A stretch of DNA of 64,000 bases, from contig CBDCWQ010000023.1 in assembly GCA_965223435.1 (NCBI GenBank), positions 1,959,056 to 2,023,055 on the forward strand, written 5' to 3'. Below are positions 27,374-36,496 of the stretch, piece after piece (position 1 is the first letter of the stretch; each line of letters starts with the position of its first letter). The stretch comes from CBDCWQ01 sp965223435 (lineage in GTDB: Bacteria; Myxococcota; Kuafuiibacteriia; Kuafuiibacteriales; Kuafuiibacteriaceae). The position numbers and the translations under genes are program-made. The notes beneath the pieces are model-generated. The model was given only the letters and a program-made list of their open reading frames with translations, was not told where the DNA came from and made no database searches.

Positions 27374-27979
27374 ATGACTCTAGAGGGTGTCCCAGAACGA
27401 ATCCCGATGCGGCCTGCCCGTGGACAGGCCCTCCGGGCCTTTTTGTTTGTTCTGATGGCCTTGTCGGCGGCGGCGGCGCTGTTTTTGGCGCCCGCGTTGG
27501 AAGCCGCGGTCAAGCGCCGGGCCTTGTCGCCGGCGTGGCTGTTTACGCCGCTTGCGGTGTACGGGCTTTTCTTACTCGTGTATGGTGTCGACCGTTGGCT
27601 GTTGGTCCGAAGGCGTGGCTATCCCGCGGGAAAAGCCTTTTTTCAGGTCGCATTTGGTCTGTTTTTTGCGCTTCTTCTGCTTCCGTCCACGATGGGTGAC
27701 TGGAATACGCGCCAGCGGCACGGTATGAGCAGGTTGCTTACTCATCCGGATGTGGAGGTCCGTGTGGTTGCGGTGGAAGCCCTTGGGTATCGCGGATTTG
27801 ATGTGGAGCGACTCCGTTTGCTGTTGCCGTACATTGATGATGGCGAGGCGCGGGTCAAAGGGGCGGCGCGCGCGGTGTTGGGCGCATGGGCTCGTGTCGA
27901 CCCCAGCGACCTAGAGGGCATTCGCAGGTGGACTGAGACCCAGATCGCGACGTCTTCGAAGACGCAGGGGGGCAATTGA
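27374..27979 (+). CDS. Membrane protein with HEAT-like C-terminal helices
   Basis: A 201-residue protein with three hydrophobic segments near the N-terminus (AFLFVLMALSAAAALFLA, WLFTPLAVYGLFLLVYG, AFFQVAFGLFFALLLL). The cytoplasmic C-terminus has MSRLLTHPDVEVRVVAVEALG, which is a HEAT/PBS-lyase-like repeat. The start at 27374 has an AGGCGGGA box upstream; an in-frame ATG at 27329 is possible. The stop and the next gene's ATG share a base (TGATG), so they are co-translated. Confidence 0.7.
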   Translation: MTLEGVPERIPMRPARGQALRAFLFVLMALSAAAALFLAPALEAAVKRRALSPAWLFTPLAVYGLFLLVYGVDRWLLVRRRGYPAGKAFFQVAFGLFFALLLLPSTMGDWNTRQRHGMSRLLTHPDVEVRVVAVEALGYRGFDVERLRLLLPYIDDGEARVKGAARAVLGAWARVDPSDLEGIRRWTETQIATSSKTQGGN

Positions 27980-30348
27980 TGCGCTGGCAGTTGAGTGTGC
28001 AGTTTGTGGTGGGCCTTGGGGTCATGTTTGGTTTTGCCTACATGGCCGTGGGGGATTTTGTGGCCCCCTCGCTTCGGGTTCATGCCCGCGGTACCGCCAA
28101 AGCCGAAGCCAGAGCGGCCAGCACCGAGGTGGGTTTTCGGTGGTCAGAGCTCAAGGCGAGACAGCGGGTTTTGGCGAAGGCGCTCGGTGAGACCGCCGTA
28201 CTGGCCACGCTCGGCGCTGCTTTCGACAAGGAGGGTCGAACGACGGCGTTGAAAGGTGCACTTTTGGCCGCGGTGTCGCAAAGTGGCGCGGACGGACACG
28301 CGGTGGTGATAGACCCCACTGGCCGGCTCTTGGCGAGCAGTTCGGGCACCGCGTCATTGCTGGCGAAGTCTCCGTCGGTGGCCGACGCCCGCGCGGGCGC
28401 GATTTCGGTGCGGTTTCACCCCGTTGGGGGCCTCTTCTCTTTGGTGGCTTCGGCCCCGATAGGAAGTGAGCCGGACCGAGGGGTGCTGGTGGTTTCGTTG
28501 CCGGTGTCGCCGGCTCAGCTCCGGAGTTGGACTGCGTATTTTCCGGAGAACGTCCACGTGGTCGCGGCTATGGAGGGGAAGCCGGTGGCAACCACGCTCA
28601 GCGAAGCGGTTGCCGAAACGCTCCGGCCTGAAGATCTCAAGGCCAAGACGCTGAATCTTGGCGCTCAGGTTTACGCGGTGGAGATGCTCGAGGTCGTCGA
28701 TGATGCTGGGGGCACCGTGCAGGTGTTTGGGCTCTCGCGGCACAACGTCGAGGCTGTTGACGCGGCTGTAGGCCATGCGCGGCTTTTTGTCCTGATGCTC
28801 GGGGTTTTGGCGTTGCTCTTGGCCTTGGTCCTGGTCGCCTTGGCGCCGCGCGCTGGTCTGTCCGCCCTTGATGCCGCCATGATGGCGGCAGACAGCGTAG
28901 ATGCACCCGAAAGGGGTGAATCGGACCCGGCCCACCCGAGATATCGAGTTCTGTCGCCCCCGCCGAAAAAGAACCCACCGCCCCAAAGTTCGGAAGAGAG
29001 CGTCGAGAGCCGCCCGGCGTCGGTCCAGGGCCCCGCGGAAACCGGGCCCGAAAAGAACCCCCAATCGTTGTCGTCACCCCGGGCGTCGTCTTCGCCTGAG
29101 CGCCCGCAATGGGCTTCCGAAGGGCCGCCCGCCGAGGTGTCGGGTGATTGGGGCGAGGGCGCTGATTTGGGCACGCCGGCGCCGAAAACCAAGCGGGAAC
29201 GGCCGTTGTCGGGGCGGGTTGGCGCGGCGGTGCCGGAGTCATCGGCGGGAGCCGCCTCGGAAGACTCCACCGGCGGTGCGGTGACGGCCGTGGCCGGCAC
29301 CGACGGTGCGTCACCGGCGGTCGACGATGAAGGTCCGCACAAAGATTCGGCCCCCGCGGCCACAGGCAGCGACCCATCCGCGTTGTCTGCGGGGCATGCA
29401 CAGCCGCGGGACGGGACTGCCGAAGAAACCTCGGACGAGAATCAAGAAATTGCTCTTCCACCCTCGGTGTGGAGCGCAAACGCTGCGCCCTCAGCCGGCT
29501 CTCCGGCGTCGGCTGCCGGGGTTTCTGGCGCGCCCTCTGACGGGGACGGCGATTCCGGTGCCCGGATTCCCGAGGCCCTGTCGTCTGGCGGCGCGCTGTC
29601 GTGGGCGGAGTCCGGGGGTGTCGGTGCGCCCCCGTCGGAGGTCGACGCCGAGGCCTCAGGGGATGGTGTGCTCGATGGGGGCAAGTCCCAGGGAGGACTT
29701 GAATCCCAGGCTGGTGAGGTTTCCGCGGGCCCGGAGGCCCTTTTGGAGCAAGGAAGGGAGGCCGGAGGGGAGGCGTCGTCAGGCGCTGCCGATCGATCGC
29801 CTTCGGGGGTGTTGTTCGGTGCCCCGACGGCCATGTCGCCGATGCCAGCGGGCCTGTTTTCGCCATCAGAGCAGGGGGCGGATTCGGACGCCATGGATGT
29901 GGGCGCGCAGACCGACGCCCTGATTCGTCGTGCGTCGAGCGAGCTCCCCCCGCTTTTTAGCGAAGGGGGGGAAGACATCATCGCACTTCCGGGGTCACCG
30001 GGAGGGGTTTCGTCCCACCTGCCATTGGATCGGCTCGAGGCTGAGACGCCAGCCGCGCCCAAAGCGCCGCGCCGAGCTTCAGAAAATGGATCGGGTCGCT
30101 CTGGAAGTCACCCCGGTGAGCGAACAGAAGCCTTTGACGAGGGGCACTATCGGGTGGTGTACAACGAGTTTGTGGCGTCTAAGGCACGTCTAGGCGAGTC
30201 TGTGGAGCGGATCTCCTTCGAGGGTTTTTCAAAAAAGCTTCGGTCCAGTGAGGAGTCCTTGATGAACCAGCATGGCTGTCGTGCGGTTCGGTTTCAGGTT
30301 CTGGTCAAAGACAATACTGTATCTCTTCGGCCTCGGTTGGTCCGCTGA
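27979..30348 (+). CDS. Cache-like two-pass membrane protein with long disordered linker and MXAN_5187-like C-terminal domain
   Basis: 789 residues. TM1 is at residues 7-30, then an extracytoplasmic domain of about 230 residues with a Cache-like layout (HAVVIDPTGRLLASSSG), then TM2 around residues 265-290. A linker of about 400 residues rich in Pro, Ser, Ala, Glu and Gly follows. The last 70 residues (720-789) form a compact domain with RLGES, FEGFSKKLR and RFQVLVKD. The same domain ends the protein encoded at 61025-61726. No kinase, methyl-accepting or GGDEF domain is present, so this looks like a sensor that signals through its C-terminal domain. It is coupled to the upstream HEAT-like gene. 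Confidence 0.72.
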   Translation: MRWQLSVQFVVGLGVMFGFAYMAVGDFVAPSLRVHARGTAKAEARAASTEVGFRWSELKARQRVLAKALGETAVLATLGAAFDKEGRTTALKGALLAAVSQSGADGHAVVIDPTGRLLASSSGTASLLAKSPSVADARAGAISVRFHPVGGLFSLVASAPIGSEPDRGVLVVSLPVSPAQLRSWTAYFPENVHVVAAMEGKPVATTLSEAVAETLRPEDLKAKTLNLGAQVYAVEMLEVVDDAGGTVQVFGLSRHNVEAVDAAVGHARLFVLMLGVLALLLALVLVALAPRAGLSALDAAMMAADSVDAPERGESDPAHPRYRVLSPPPKKNPPPQSSEESVESRPASVQGPAETGPEKNPQSLSSPRASSSPERPQWASEGPPAEVSGDWGEGADLGTPAPKTKRERPLSGRVGAAVPESSAGAASEDSTGGAVTAVAGTDGASPAVDDEGPHKDSAPAATGSDPSALSAGHAQPRDGTAEETSDENQEIALPPSVWSANAAPSAGSPASAAGVSGAPSDGDGDSGARIPEALSSGGALSWAESGGVGAPPSEVDAEASGDGVLDGGKSQGGLESQAGEVSAGPEALLEQGREAGGEASSGAADRSPSGVLFGAPTAMSPMPAGLFSPSEQGADSDAMDVGAQTDALIRRASSELPPLFSEGGEDIIALPGSPGGVSSHLPLDRLEAETPAAPKAPRRASENGSGRSGSHPGERTEAFDEGHYRVVYNEFVASKARLGESVERISFEGFSKKLRSSEESLMNQHGCRAVRFQVLVKDNTVSLRPRLVR

Positions 30349-30501
30349 TTCTGGACGTCAGGTTTCCGATTTGTTTCTGGGCTCGTGGAAGGCTTTAAAC
30401 AGGGTTAACCTGGATGTTCTTCGGGTCAACGCACCGCGCCCGGGCCGGAAACATACCCCCTCCGGCGTCAGTTTCATTGAAAACCGTCGCGGCCTTTGCA
30501 T

Positions 30502-31299
30502 ATGATGGTGGCTGCCGTTCCCGTGGCCGATGACGTCAAGATTCTCTCCTTTGGTCTGACGGACGTCGGAATGCGTCGGGATCACAACGAGGACAACTAC
30601 CTTGTAGACGACGACTGTCGTCTTTACGTCGTGGCCGACGGGATGGGTGGCCATTTGGGCGGTGAGACGGCTTCGGCACTTGCGGTGAACACCATTCGCG
30701 CCACGGTGCAAGATGCTCGGCTCCATGGGGCCAACGGGCGATCCTTTAGGGGGGCGATAGAGCAGCATCCGGCCCTCATGCTTCTGCCGAAGGCGGTCAA
30801 GGGGGCCTGTGCGGCGATCTTTCGAAAAGCCCAAGAGGAGCCAGAACTTCAGGGGATGGGAACCACGGTCACCGGGGTGACCTTCGTCGACAGCTATGCC
30901 TTCTTTGGGCATGTAGGCGACAGCCGCGCCTATCTGATCCGCGACGGGGAAATCGAGCAGCTTTCCGAGGATCACTCTTTGGTGAACGAGCAGCTGAAGG
31001 CCGGTCTCATTACGCCAGATCAAGCTCGGGCGAGTCGCTTCAAGCACATCATTACGCGTTCGGTGGGCTTCGAAGAGGACGTCGCGGTGGACACCATGGT
31101 GGTGCCCGTCAAAGAGGGTGATCTGTACGTGTTGTGCAGCGATGGCCTCGCCAATCTCGTCTCGGGGCCGGAGCTTCGAGACATGGTCCACGACAACTTT
31201 TTGCGCGATGTTCCCCGAGCGCTCATTGGCTTGGCCAACGATCGAGGTGGCGACGACAACATCACCGTGGTGGTCTTGTACGTGAACGGGGTGGACTGA
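30502..31299 (+). CDS. PP2C-family serine/threonine protein phosphatase
   Basis: A cytosolic metal-dependent phosphatase of about 265 residues. Conserved motifs appear in order: RRDHNEDN, VVADGMGGHLGGE, GTTVTG, GHVGDSRAY, EDHSLVNEQ, ITRSVG, LCSDGL and GGDDNITVVVL. All metal-binding aspartates are present. It probably dephosphorylates targets of Hanks-type kinases such as the one at 36497, although they are separated by secA and nadD. Start ATG 30502 or 30505 has no strong ribosome-binding site. Confidence 0.93.
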   Translation: MMVAAVPVADDVKILSFGLTDVGMRRDHNEDNYLVDDDCRLYVVADGMGGHLGGETASALAVNTIRATVQDARLHGANGRSFRGAIEQHPALMLLPKAVKGACAAIFRKAQEEPELQGMGTTVTGVTFVDSYAFFGHVGDSRAYLIRDGEIEQLSEDHSLVNEQLKAGLITPDQARASRFKHIITRSVGFEEDVAVDTMVVPVKEGDLYVLCSDGLANLVSGPELRDMVHDNFLRDVPRALIGLANDRGGDDNITVVVLYVNGVD

Positions 31300-31612
31300 G
31301 CTTTTTGCCGGACCCAGGGCGTGTGGGGGCAGGCCCGGCTCAACGGGTGTGTGACACCAATGGGCCCCGGCGTACGGTCCGATCCACTGCGAACTCGCCC
31401 CCATAGGGGGCCGCCTCCGACTTCACTTGGCCCGCACATTGGACGAAAAGCCAACGTGAAAGCGCTTCAAGGGCTCGAGCCTTGGGCTGTAGAGACAGGT
31501 GTGAAAGGGGGAGCCTTCGACCGATATCTGCGCAGTAACCGGTCGAAATGGTTACTTGCGCTCGTCTCGCGAATGTGACTTGTTCCCAAACAACACACCG
31601 AAGGAACGAGTC
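31300..31612. other. Intergenic region upstream of the M23 peptidase gene
   Basis: No gene seen. It holds the inverted repeat GTAACC-N9-GGTTAC at 31535-31555 (separate entry) and a short palindrome around GGCTCGAGCC near 31473. No clear terminator for the phosphatase gene. Confidence 0.4.
31535..31555. promoter_or_regulatory. Inverted repeat, possible operator
   Basis: GTAACC at 31535-31540 and GGTTAC at 31550-31555 are perfect inverted half-sites separated by 9 bases. They lie about 60 bases upstream of the M23 peptidase start. Regulator binding is only a possibility. Confidence 0.35.
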
Positions 31613-32560
31613 TTGAAACAAGAGCCATCCCGCTATCTCACCTTCATGATCATGCCCGAAACCTCGGCCATTGAGGTCCGTCGTTATCGCGTGCACAAAC
31701 GGTGGCTGGCGGCCGGCGTAGGCGCCGTGGGTGCGATGACGCTCGCGTTTGTTCTGAGCGTCGCCTACAACTGGCAGCTGCGTCACGCATCCCATGCTCT
31801 TGGCCAACTGGAGTTCGAAAAGTCAGAGATCTTGGGCCGGGTCGCCGTCTTGGATGATCAGTTGCGCGGCATGGACAAGGTGGTTGATGACCTGCGGACC
31901 TTCGATGCGCGTCTTCGTGCCCTGACCCTCGTGTCAGATCCGGATCGTGAGTTGGCCATCGGTCCGGTTGGCCAGGCTGCGGGCACGCCCGGTCTCGATC
32001 TCGATGAGCGCGGCGAGGACCTCCGCCGTGATTTGGTCGGCCGGGATGCGAAGGCCTGGCTCGGCTTGGTGGAGGGGCGCCTCAGCGGAGCGGAGAAGGA
32101 CGCGCTTCAGGTGAAACGCCGGGCCCAATCTCTTTCTATCTATCTAGAAGGCCAAAAGAGCGTTTTGGCGTCGACGCCCAGCAGGAGACCGACCCATGGT
32201 TACATCAGCTCCGATTTCGGGATGCGGATGGACCCTTTTACGGGTTTGCCGCAAATGCACCGGGGCATGGACTTTTCTGCCCACGTGGGCGCAAAAGTCG
32301 TCGCCACCGCCGACGGCACCGTCACCCATGTCGGGCGGCAGGGGGCGTATGGGGAGTCTATACAGGTTCATCACGGGCACGGCTTGGTCAGCCGCTACGC
32401 CCACTTATCGAAGAGCTACGTGAAACTTGGAGACCGGGTCAAAAGGGGCCAAACCATTGGCGCGGTTGGCAACACCGGTCGGTCTACAGGGCCTCATCTT
32501 CACTACGAAATCCGTGTGAATGGCATTGCGCAGAATCCACGTCGTTACTTGCTTGAGTGA
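31613..32560 (+). CDS. Membrane-anchored M23 (LytM-type) peptidase
   Basis: 315 residues. A cytoplasmic N-terminus of about 30 residues precedes one transmembrane segment (AAGVGAVGAMTLAFVLSV), then a coiled coil (residues near 60-100), then a C-terminal M23 domain. The zinc motif HRGMDFSAHVG and the second motif HLHYEIRVNG are both intact, so it should be an active peptidoglycan endopeptidase; the layout is like MepM/NlpD-type cell-wall factors. The start is TTG at 31613 with AAGGA 7 bases upstream. It lies just before secA. Confidence 0.9.
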   Translation: MKQEPSRYLTFMIMPETSAIEVRRYRVHKRWLAAGVGAVGAMTLAFVLSVAYNWQLRHASHALGQLEFEKSEILGRVAVLDDQLRGMDKVVDDLRTFDARLRALTLVSDPDRELAIGPVGQAAGTPGLDLDERGEDLRRDLVGRDAKAWLGLVEGRLSGAEKDALQVKRRAQSLSIYLEGQKSVLASTPSRRPTHGYISSDFGMRMDPFTGLPQMHRGMDFSAHVGAKVVATADGTVTHVGRQGAYGESIQVHHGHGLVSRYAHLSKSYVKLGDRVKRGQTIGAVGNTGRSTGPHLHYEIRVNGIAQNPRRYLLE

Positions 32561-32641
32561 TCGAAACGTGTCACGTGCAACCCGCACATGGTCACCTGAT
32601 GTGTTTTTTGGGGTCCGCGGGGCGCAGGGTCGCTTTTGGCA

Positions 32642-35641
32642 ATGGCATTTCTGAAACAAATTTTTGGCAGTAAGAACGAGCGAGAGCTCAAGAAGCTTGG
32701 GCCTCGCGTCCGCGCGATCAACGCCCTCGAGCCGGGTATTCAGGCGCTGTCCGACGATGAACTTCGGGGCAAGACAGGTTCCTTCAAAGAACGCCTTGAG
32801 CGCGGAGAAACGCTCGACGCCCTCCTACCCGAGGCGTTTGCGGTTGTGCGCGAAGCGGGCAAGCGGGCGGTCGGCATGCGTCATTTCGACGTCCAGCTGA
32901 TCGGCGGGATGGTTCTTCATGGCGGCAAGATCGCGGAGATGCGGACCGGCGAAGGTAAGACGCTGGTGGCAACATTGCCTGCGTATCTCAACGCCTTGGT
33001 GGGCAAGGGCGTCCACGTGGTGACGGTGAACGACTATCTGGCCAACCGAGACGCAGAGTGGATGGGTAAGATTTATCGCTTCTTGGGGCTGACTGTAGGC
33101 ACCATCGTGCATGGCTTCGACGATCGCCACAAACAGCGTCAGTATGGTTGCGACATTACCTACGGTACGAACTCCGAGTTTGGCTTCGATTATTTGCGCG
33201 ACAACATGAAACACTCGTTGTCGGAGTATGTTCAGGTTCGCAGCTTGCACTACGCCATCATCGATGAAGTGGACTCGATCCTCATCGACGAGGCTCGTAC
33301 GCCCCTTATTATCTCTGGTCCCGGAGAGGCCTCCACCGAAAAATATGGTGTGGTCAATGGTGTGGTGTCGAAGCTTCATCTCGAGCGCGACTACACCGTC
33401 GATGAAAAGTCGAAGAGCGCGGTGCTGACCGACGAAGGCACGGACCACGTGGAACGTCTGCTCAACGTGGGAAACCTGTTTTCTCCGGAGAACACCGAGT
33501 GGTTTCATCACATATCGAAGGCTCTTCAGGCGCACGCGTGTTACAAACGCGATACCGATTACCTTGTCCATGGGGGCGAGGTGATGATCATCGACGAAAA
33601 CACCGGCCGTGCGATGGAAGGCCGGCGATGGTCCGATGGGCTCCACCAAGCCATTGAGGCCAAAGAGGGCGTGCCCATTCAGCGTGAGAACATGACGCTG
33701 GCCACCATCACCTATCAGAACTTCTACCGGATGTACGACAAGCTGTCAGGCATGACCGGAACCGCGGACACCGAGGCCGAAGAGTTTCACAAGATCTACG
33801 AGCTTGAGGTTATGGTCATCCCCACCAACAAGCCTATGGTGCGCGACGATCGCCAGGATGTGGTCTACAAGACCGAGCAAGAAAAGTTTGCGGCGGTGGC
33901 TGAAGACATCGAGGAGCGTCACAAGAATGGTCAGCCGATTTTGGTCGGGACACGGAGCGTGGACAAGTCTGAGGTGGTGTCACGCCTGCTCAAAAAGTCC
34001 AAGATCCCTCATGTCGTCTTGAACGCGAAGTTCCACCGCGCGGAGGGTGAAGTCATTGCGCAGGCGGGGCAGATGTCAGCGGTCACGATTTCAACCAACA
34101 TGGCGGGTCGCGGTACCGACATTCTGCTGGGTGGCAATCCCGAGTACTTGGCCCGTGCCGATGTCGCGCGTGAAGAGCTGGGGGACGCTGAGGACCCAGA
34201 GCGAGAACAACGTATTCTCGCCGAATTCCGATGGTTGACGGGCTCACCAGAGTCGATACCGGTCGAAACGATTTCCGAGGAACGAGCGGAGCAGCTTTTT
34301 CGCGCGCGTATGGACTCGGGCGAGGCGAGCGCCGAAGGCCTCGACGTGGAGACGGTGCGACAAGAGTCCAAGACCGAAGCTCGACGCTCGGTCGAGGACG
34401 TCATTGCGCGGTATGCCAGTCACCTGGGCCGACACACCGAGGTGTGCCAAGAGGCTAAGGTGAAAGTCCTCGAAGCGGGGGGGCTTTACGTTTTGGGTAC
34501 TGAACGCCACGAGTCCAGGCGCGTGGACAATCAGCTTCGCGGCCGGGCGGGCCGCCAAGGGGACCCTGGGGCTTCCATGTTTTACATGTCGCTCGAGGAC
34601 GATCTGATGCGGATCTTTGGGGGTGAACGCCTTCTCGGGTTGATGGAGCGTTTTGGTATGGAGGACGACGTCCCCATCGAGCACCGCATGGTGACAAAAT
34701 CCATCGAAAACGCCCAAAAGCGAGTTGAAGGGCACAACTTCGATATCCGCAAGAACCTCATTGAGTACGACGATGTGATGAATCTTCAGCGCAAGGCGGT
34801 CTATGCCCTCCGGCGCAAGGTCCTGGGTCACGACCCGATGGATGAGGACGTTCTCGACATGATCGATAGGGTGGTCAGCTACGCGACCTACCAGCATTGT
34901 CCGCCCCGTTCAGCGCCCTACGAGTGGGACTTGCGAGGGCTTGAGACCCGCGTCCGGGGCCTATTTGGCGGGGATTTCTCATGTGCGGTGGAGGAGAGTG
35001 CGGAGTTCCCCAAACTCGACGAACTCGAAATGGCAGTCTACGAATACGCCGAGGGCCAGTACAAATCGAAGTGCCAGACCCTTGAGCAAGATTATGTCGT
35101 GGTCGAAGAGCATCTGGTGCCCAAGGCGAATTTGCCCGCGGCGGCGCAGGTGACCGAACCCGTCAGTCGCTACTTGCTGCGGCAAATCTATCTTGAAGAG
35201 ATAGACCGACACTGGCGTGATCATCTCACGCAAATGGATCATTTGCGGGAAGGGATTGGGCTGAGGGGCTACGGCAGCCGCGACCCCAAGATCGAATACA
35301 AACGCGAGGGCCACGAGCTTTTCACTGCCATGAACCGAGAGATCGACCACGGTGTGCTCGAACGTCTCACGCATTTGCAACTTCGCTCGCCCGAAGAAGT
35401 CCATCGAGAAGTGGAGCGGCAGCGGAGGATGGCATTGGCGATGCAGCAGGCGGCGACCACGCGGGGGGGCAGCGAGCCCGGTGCGGGTGAGGGGCCGCGA
35501 GACGCTCCAGGTGACGACGCTCAGATGCAAGGCCCCAAGGGGGGCGGCAGGAAAAAGAGGCCGGGCCGCAACGATCCCTGCTGGTGCGGGAGCGGCCGCA
35601 AGTACAAGAAATGCCACCTCCAAGAGGACGCGAGGGTATGA
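32642..35641 (+). CDS. secA: Preprotein translocase ATPase SecA
   Basis: SecA drives proteins through SecYEG. The protein has 999 residues. DEAD-motor motifs are intact: GEGKTL, NDYLANRDAEWM, DEVDSILIDEARTPLIISG, TNMAGRGTDILLGGNPE and GRAGRQGDPG. The C-terminus is a zinc-binding tail, CWCGSGRKYKKCH, for SecB or lipid binding. It is longer than E. coli SecA (901), mainly because of an insertion of about 60 residues between the LGGNPE and EAGGLYVLGTERHES motifs. The ATG at 32642 starts the family sequence MAFLKQIFGSKNERELKK. Its stop lies 4 bases before the nadD GTG start. Confidence 0.98.
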   Translation: MAFLKQIFGSKNERELKKLGPRVRAINALEPGIQALSDDELRGKTGSFKERLERGETLDALLPEAFAVVREAGKRAVGMRHFDVQLIGGMVLHGGKIAEMRTGEGKTLVATLPAYLNALVGKGVHVVTVNDYLANRDAEWMGKIYRFLGLTVGTIVHGFDDRHKQRQYGCDITYGTNSEFGFDYLRDNMKHSLSEYVQVRSLHYAIIDEVDSILIDEARTPLIISGPGEASTEKYGVVNGVVSKLHLERDYTVDEKSKSAVLTDEGTDHVERLLNVGNLFSPENTEWFHHISKALQAHACYKRDTDYLVHGGEVMIIDENTGRAMEGRRWSDGLHQAIEAKEGVPIQRENMTLATITYQNFYRMYDKLSGMTGTADTEAEEFHKIYELEVMVIPTNKPMVRDDRQDVVYKTEQEKFAAVAEDIEERHKNGQPILVGTRSVDKSEVVSRLLKKSKIPHVVLNAKFHRAEGEVIAQAGQMSAVTISTNMAGRGTDILLGGNPEYLARADVAREELGDAEDPEREQRILAEFRWLTGSPESIPVETISEERAEQLFRARMDSGEASAEGLDVETVRQESKTEARRSVEDVIARYASHLGRHTEVCQEAKVKVLEAGGLYVLGTERHESRRVDNQLRGRAGRQGDPGASMFYMSLEDDLMRIFGGERLLGLMERFGMEDDVPIEHRMVTKSIENAQKRVEGHNFDIRKNLIEYDDVMNLQRKAVYALRRKVLGHDPMDEDVLDMIDRVVSYATYQHCPPRSAPYEWDLRGLETRVRGLFGGDFSCAVEESAEFPKLDELEMAVYEYAEGQYKSKCQTLEQDYVVVEEHLVPKANLPAAAQVTEPVSRYLLRQIYLEEIDRHWRDHLTQMDHLREGIGLRGYGSRDPKIEYKREGHELFTAMNREIDHGVLERLTHLQLRSPEEVHREVERQRRMALAMQQAATTRGGSEPGAGEGPRDAPGDDAQMQGPKGGGRKKRPGRNDPCWCGSGRKYKKCHLQEDARV

Positions 35642-35645
35642 GCCC

Positions 35646-36296
35646 GTGCCTCGGGACGGGCTGACCGTTCTTTTTGGCCTTTCGGCCAATCCGCCCACCG
35701 GGCACGGGGGACATGCTGGCCTGGTGCGCTGGGCGGCGGAGCGTACGCGATGCCCCGAGGCCCAAGGGGCGCCGGTGGACGAGGTTTGGGTGATTCCCGT
35801 CGACGTCCACGCGTTTGAGGACAAACGGGCGATGCCCAGCTTCGAGCACCGGTTTCAGATGGCGCGTTTGGCATTTTTGGCTCTCCCCGGCCTCGAGGGC
35901 CGGGTACGGGTGCTGGATATCGAGCGCCGGCTTCGGAAGGCCCACCCGGATGAGGTCATCGGGACCATCGATGTGGTCCGAGCCCTGATCCGCGAGCATC
36001 CGGAGCGGCGTTTCGCTCTGCTTTTGGGCGCCGACACCCACCGTGATCTCGGACTGGGCCGCTGGAAGGAAAGTGAGGCGCTTTTGCGCCTGGTGCCGGT
36101 GATTGCCGTGCCTCGTTCCGGCCATCGGCCTCCGGAGGATGGCCCCGTGGATGCGCCCGGTCTCTCTTCGGTCAGTTCGACCCAGGTGCGGGCCAGCACC
36201 GACCAGGCTTTTCTGTCACGCGTTCTTCAGCCGCAGGTCTTGGCGTACATGGTGACCCATGGGCTTTATGGGTTTGCCGAGGGCGGTTCCATATAG
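35646..36296 (+). CDS. nadD: Nicotinate-nucleotide adenylyltransferase (NadD family)
   Basis: Transfers AMP from ATP to nicotinate mononucleotide in NAD synthesis. 216 residues. The nucleotidyltransferase signature is LSANPPTGHGGH (family GSFDPxHxGH), and the C-terminal SSVSSTQVRAS matches the ISSTxIR motif. LLLGADTHRDLG is the conserved LGxD segment. The start is GTG at 35646, with GAGGG 9 bases upstream inside the end of secA, so it is co-translated with secA. A longer in-frame reading extends back inside secA and is not used. Confidence 0.88.
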   Translation: MPRDGLTVLFGLSANPPTGHGGHAGLVRWAAERTRCPEAQGAPVDEVWVIPVDVHAFEDKRAMPSFEHRFQMARLAFLALPGLEGRVRVLDIERRLRKAHPDEVIGTIDVVRALIREHPERRFALLLGADTHRDLGLGRWKESEALLRLVPVIAVPRSGHRPPEDGPVDAPGLSSVSSTQVRASTDQAFLSRVLQPQVLAYMVTHGLYGFAEGGSI

Positions 36297-36311
36297 AGGA
36301 TATGCACCTTC

Positions 36312-36340
36312 CTCGTGCGAAAACCTGGCACGAGACTTGC
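36312..36340 (+). promoter_or_regulatory. Sigma-54 type promoter overlapped by an inverted repeat
   Basis: CTGGCACG at 36325-36332 and TTGC at 36337-36340 match the -24/-12 consensus, with GG and GC exactly 10 bases apart. A perfect inverted repeat, CTCGTGC at 36312-36318 and GCACGAG at 36328-36334, overlaps the -24 element. It lies 157 bases before the PEGA kinase gene. Confidence 0.65.
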
Positions 36341-36379
36341 CTAGCCAGGACACAGCAAATTTCACGCTGGGAAGGTACT

Positions 36380-36404
36380 AGGGGTTCACCGGTGAAAGAC
36401 CCCT
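36380..36404 (+). promoter_or_regulatory. Strong hairpin/palindrome in the kinase leader
   Basis: TTCACCGGTGAA is a perfect 12-base palindrome (36385-36396), extended by AGGGG on the left and CCCCT on the right. It could be a regulator site or an RNA hairpin in the transcript from the sigma-54 promoter. Confidence 0.5.
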
Positions 36405-36467
36405 TTCAGGCCCCGCGCGTTGACAGCCGGTGGGGGGATTAAGATGATGGCTCACCGAGGCCTGAAA
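36404..36467 (+). promoter_or_regulatory. Sigma-70 type promoter bracketed by inverted repeats
   Basis: TTGACA at 36420-36425 and GATGAT at 36443-36448 are 17 bases apart. The pair is flanked by TTTCAGGCC (36404-36412) and GGCCTGAAA (36459-36467), perfect 9-base inverted half-sites that enclose the promoter. A repressor or a long-range RNA stem could use them. Confidence 0.5.
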
Positions 36468-36496
36468 ACACAAAAGGTCTGCCTTCTGGGGCACCC

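Noticed and set aside
28637..29866. 409-codon minus-strand frame
   Set aside because: Antisense of the Pro/Ser-rich linker; composition is Arg/Pro-rich with no recognisable domain.
30358..31404. 348-codon minus-strand frame
   Set aside because: Antisense of the PP2C phosphatase gene with all PP2C motifs on the plus strand.
35352..35645. N-terminal extension of nadD into secA
   Set aside because: The extension is the shadow of the SecA C-terminus; the family sequence starts near the GTG at 35646 with its own ribosome-binding site.
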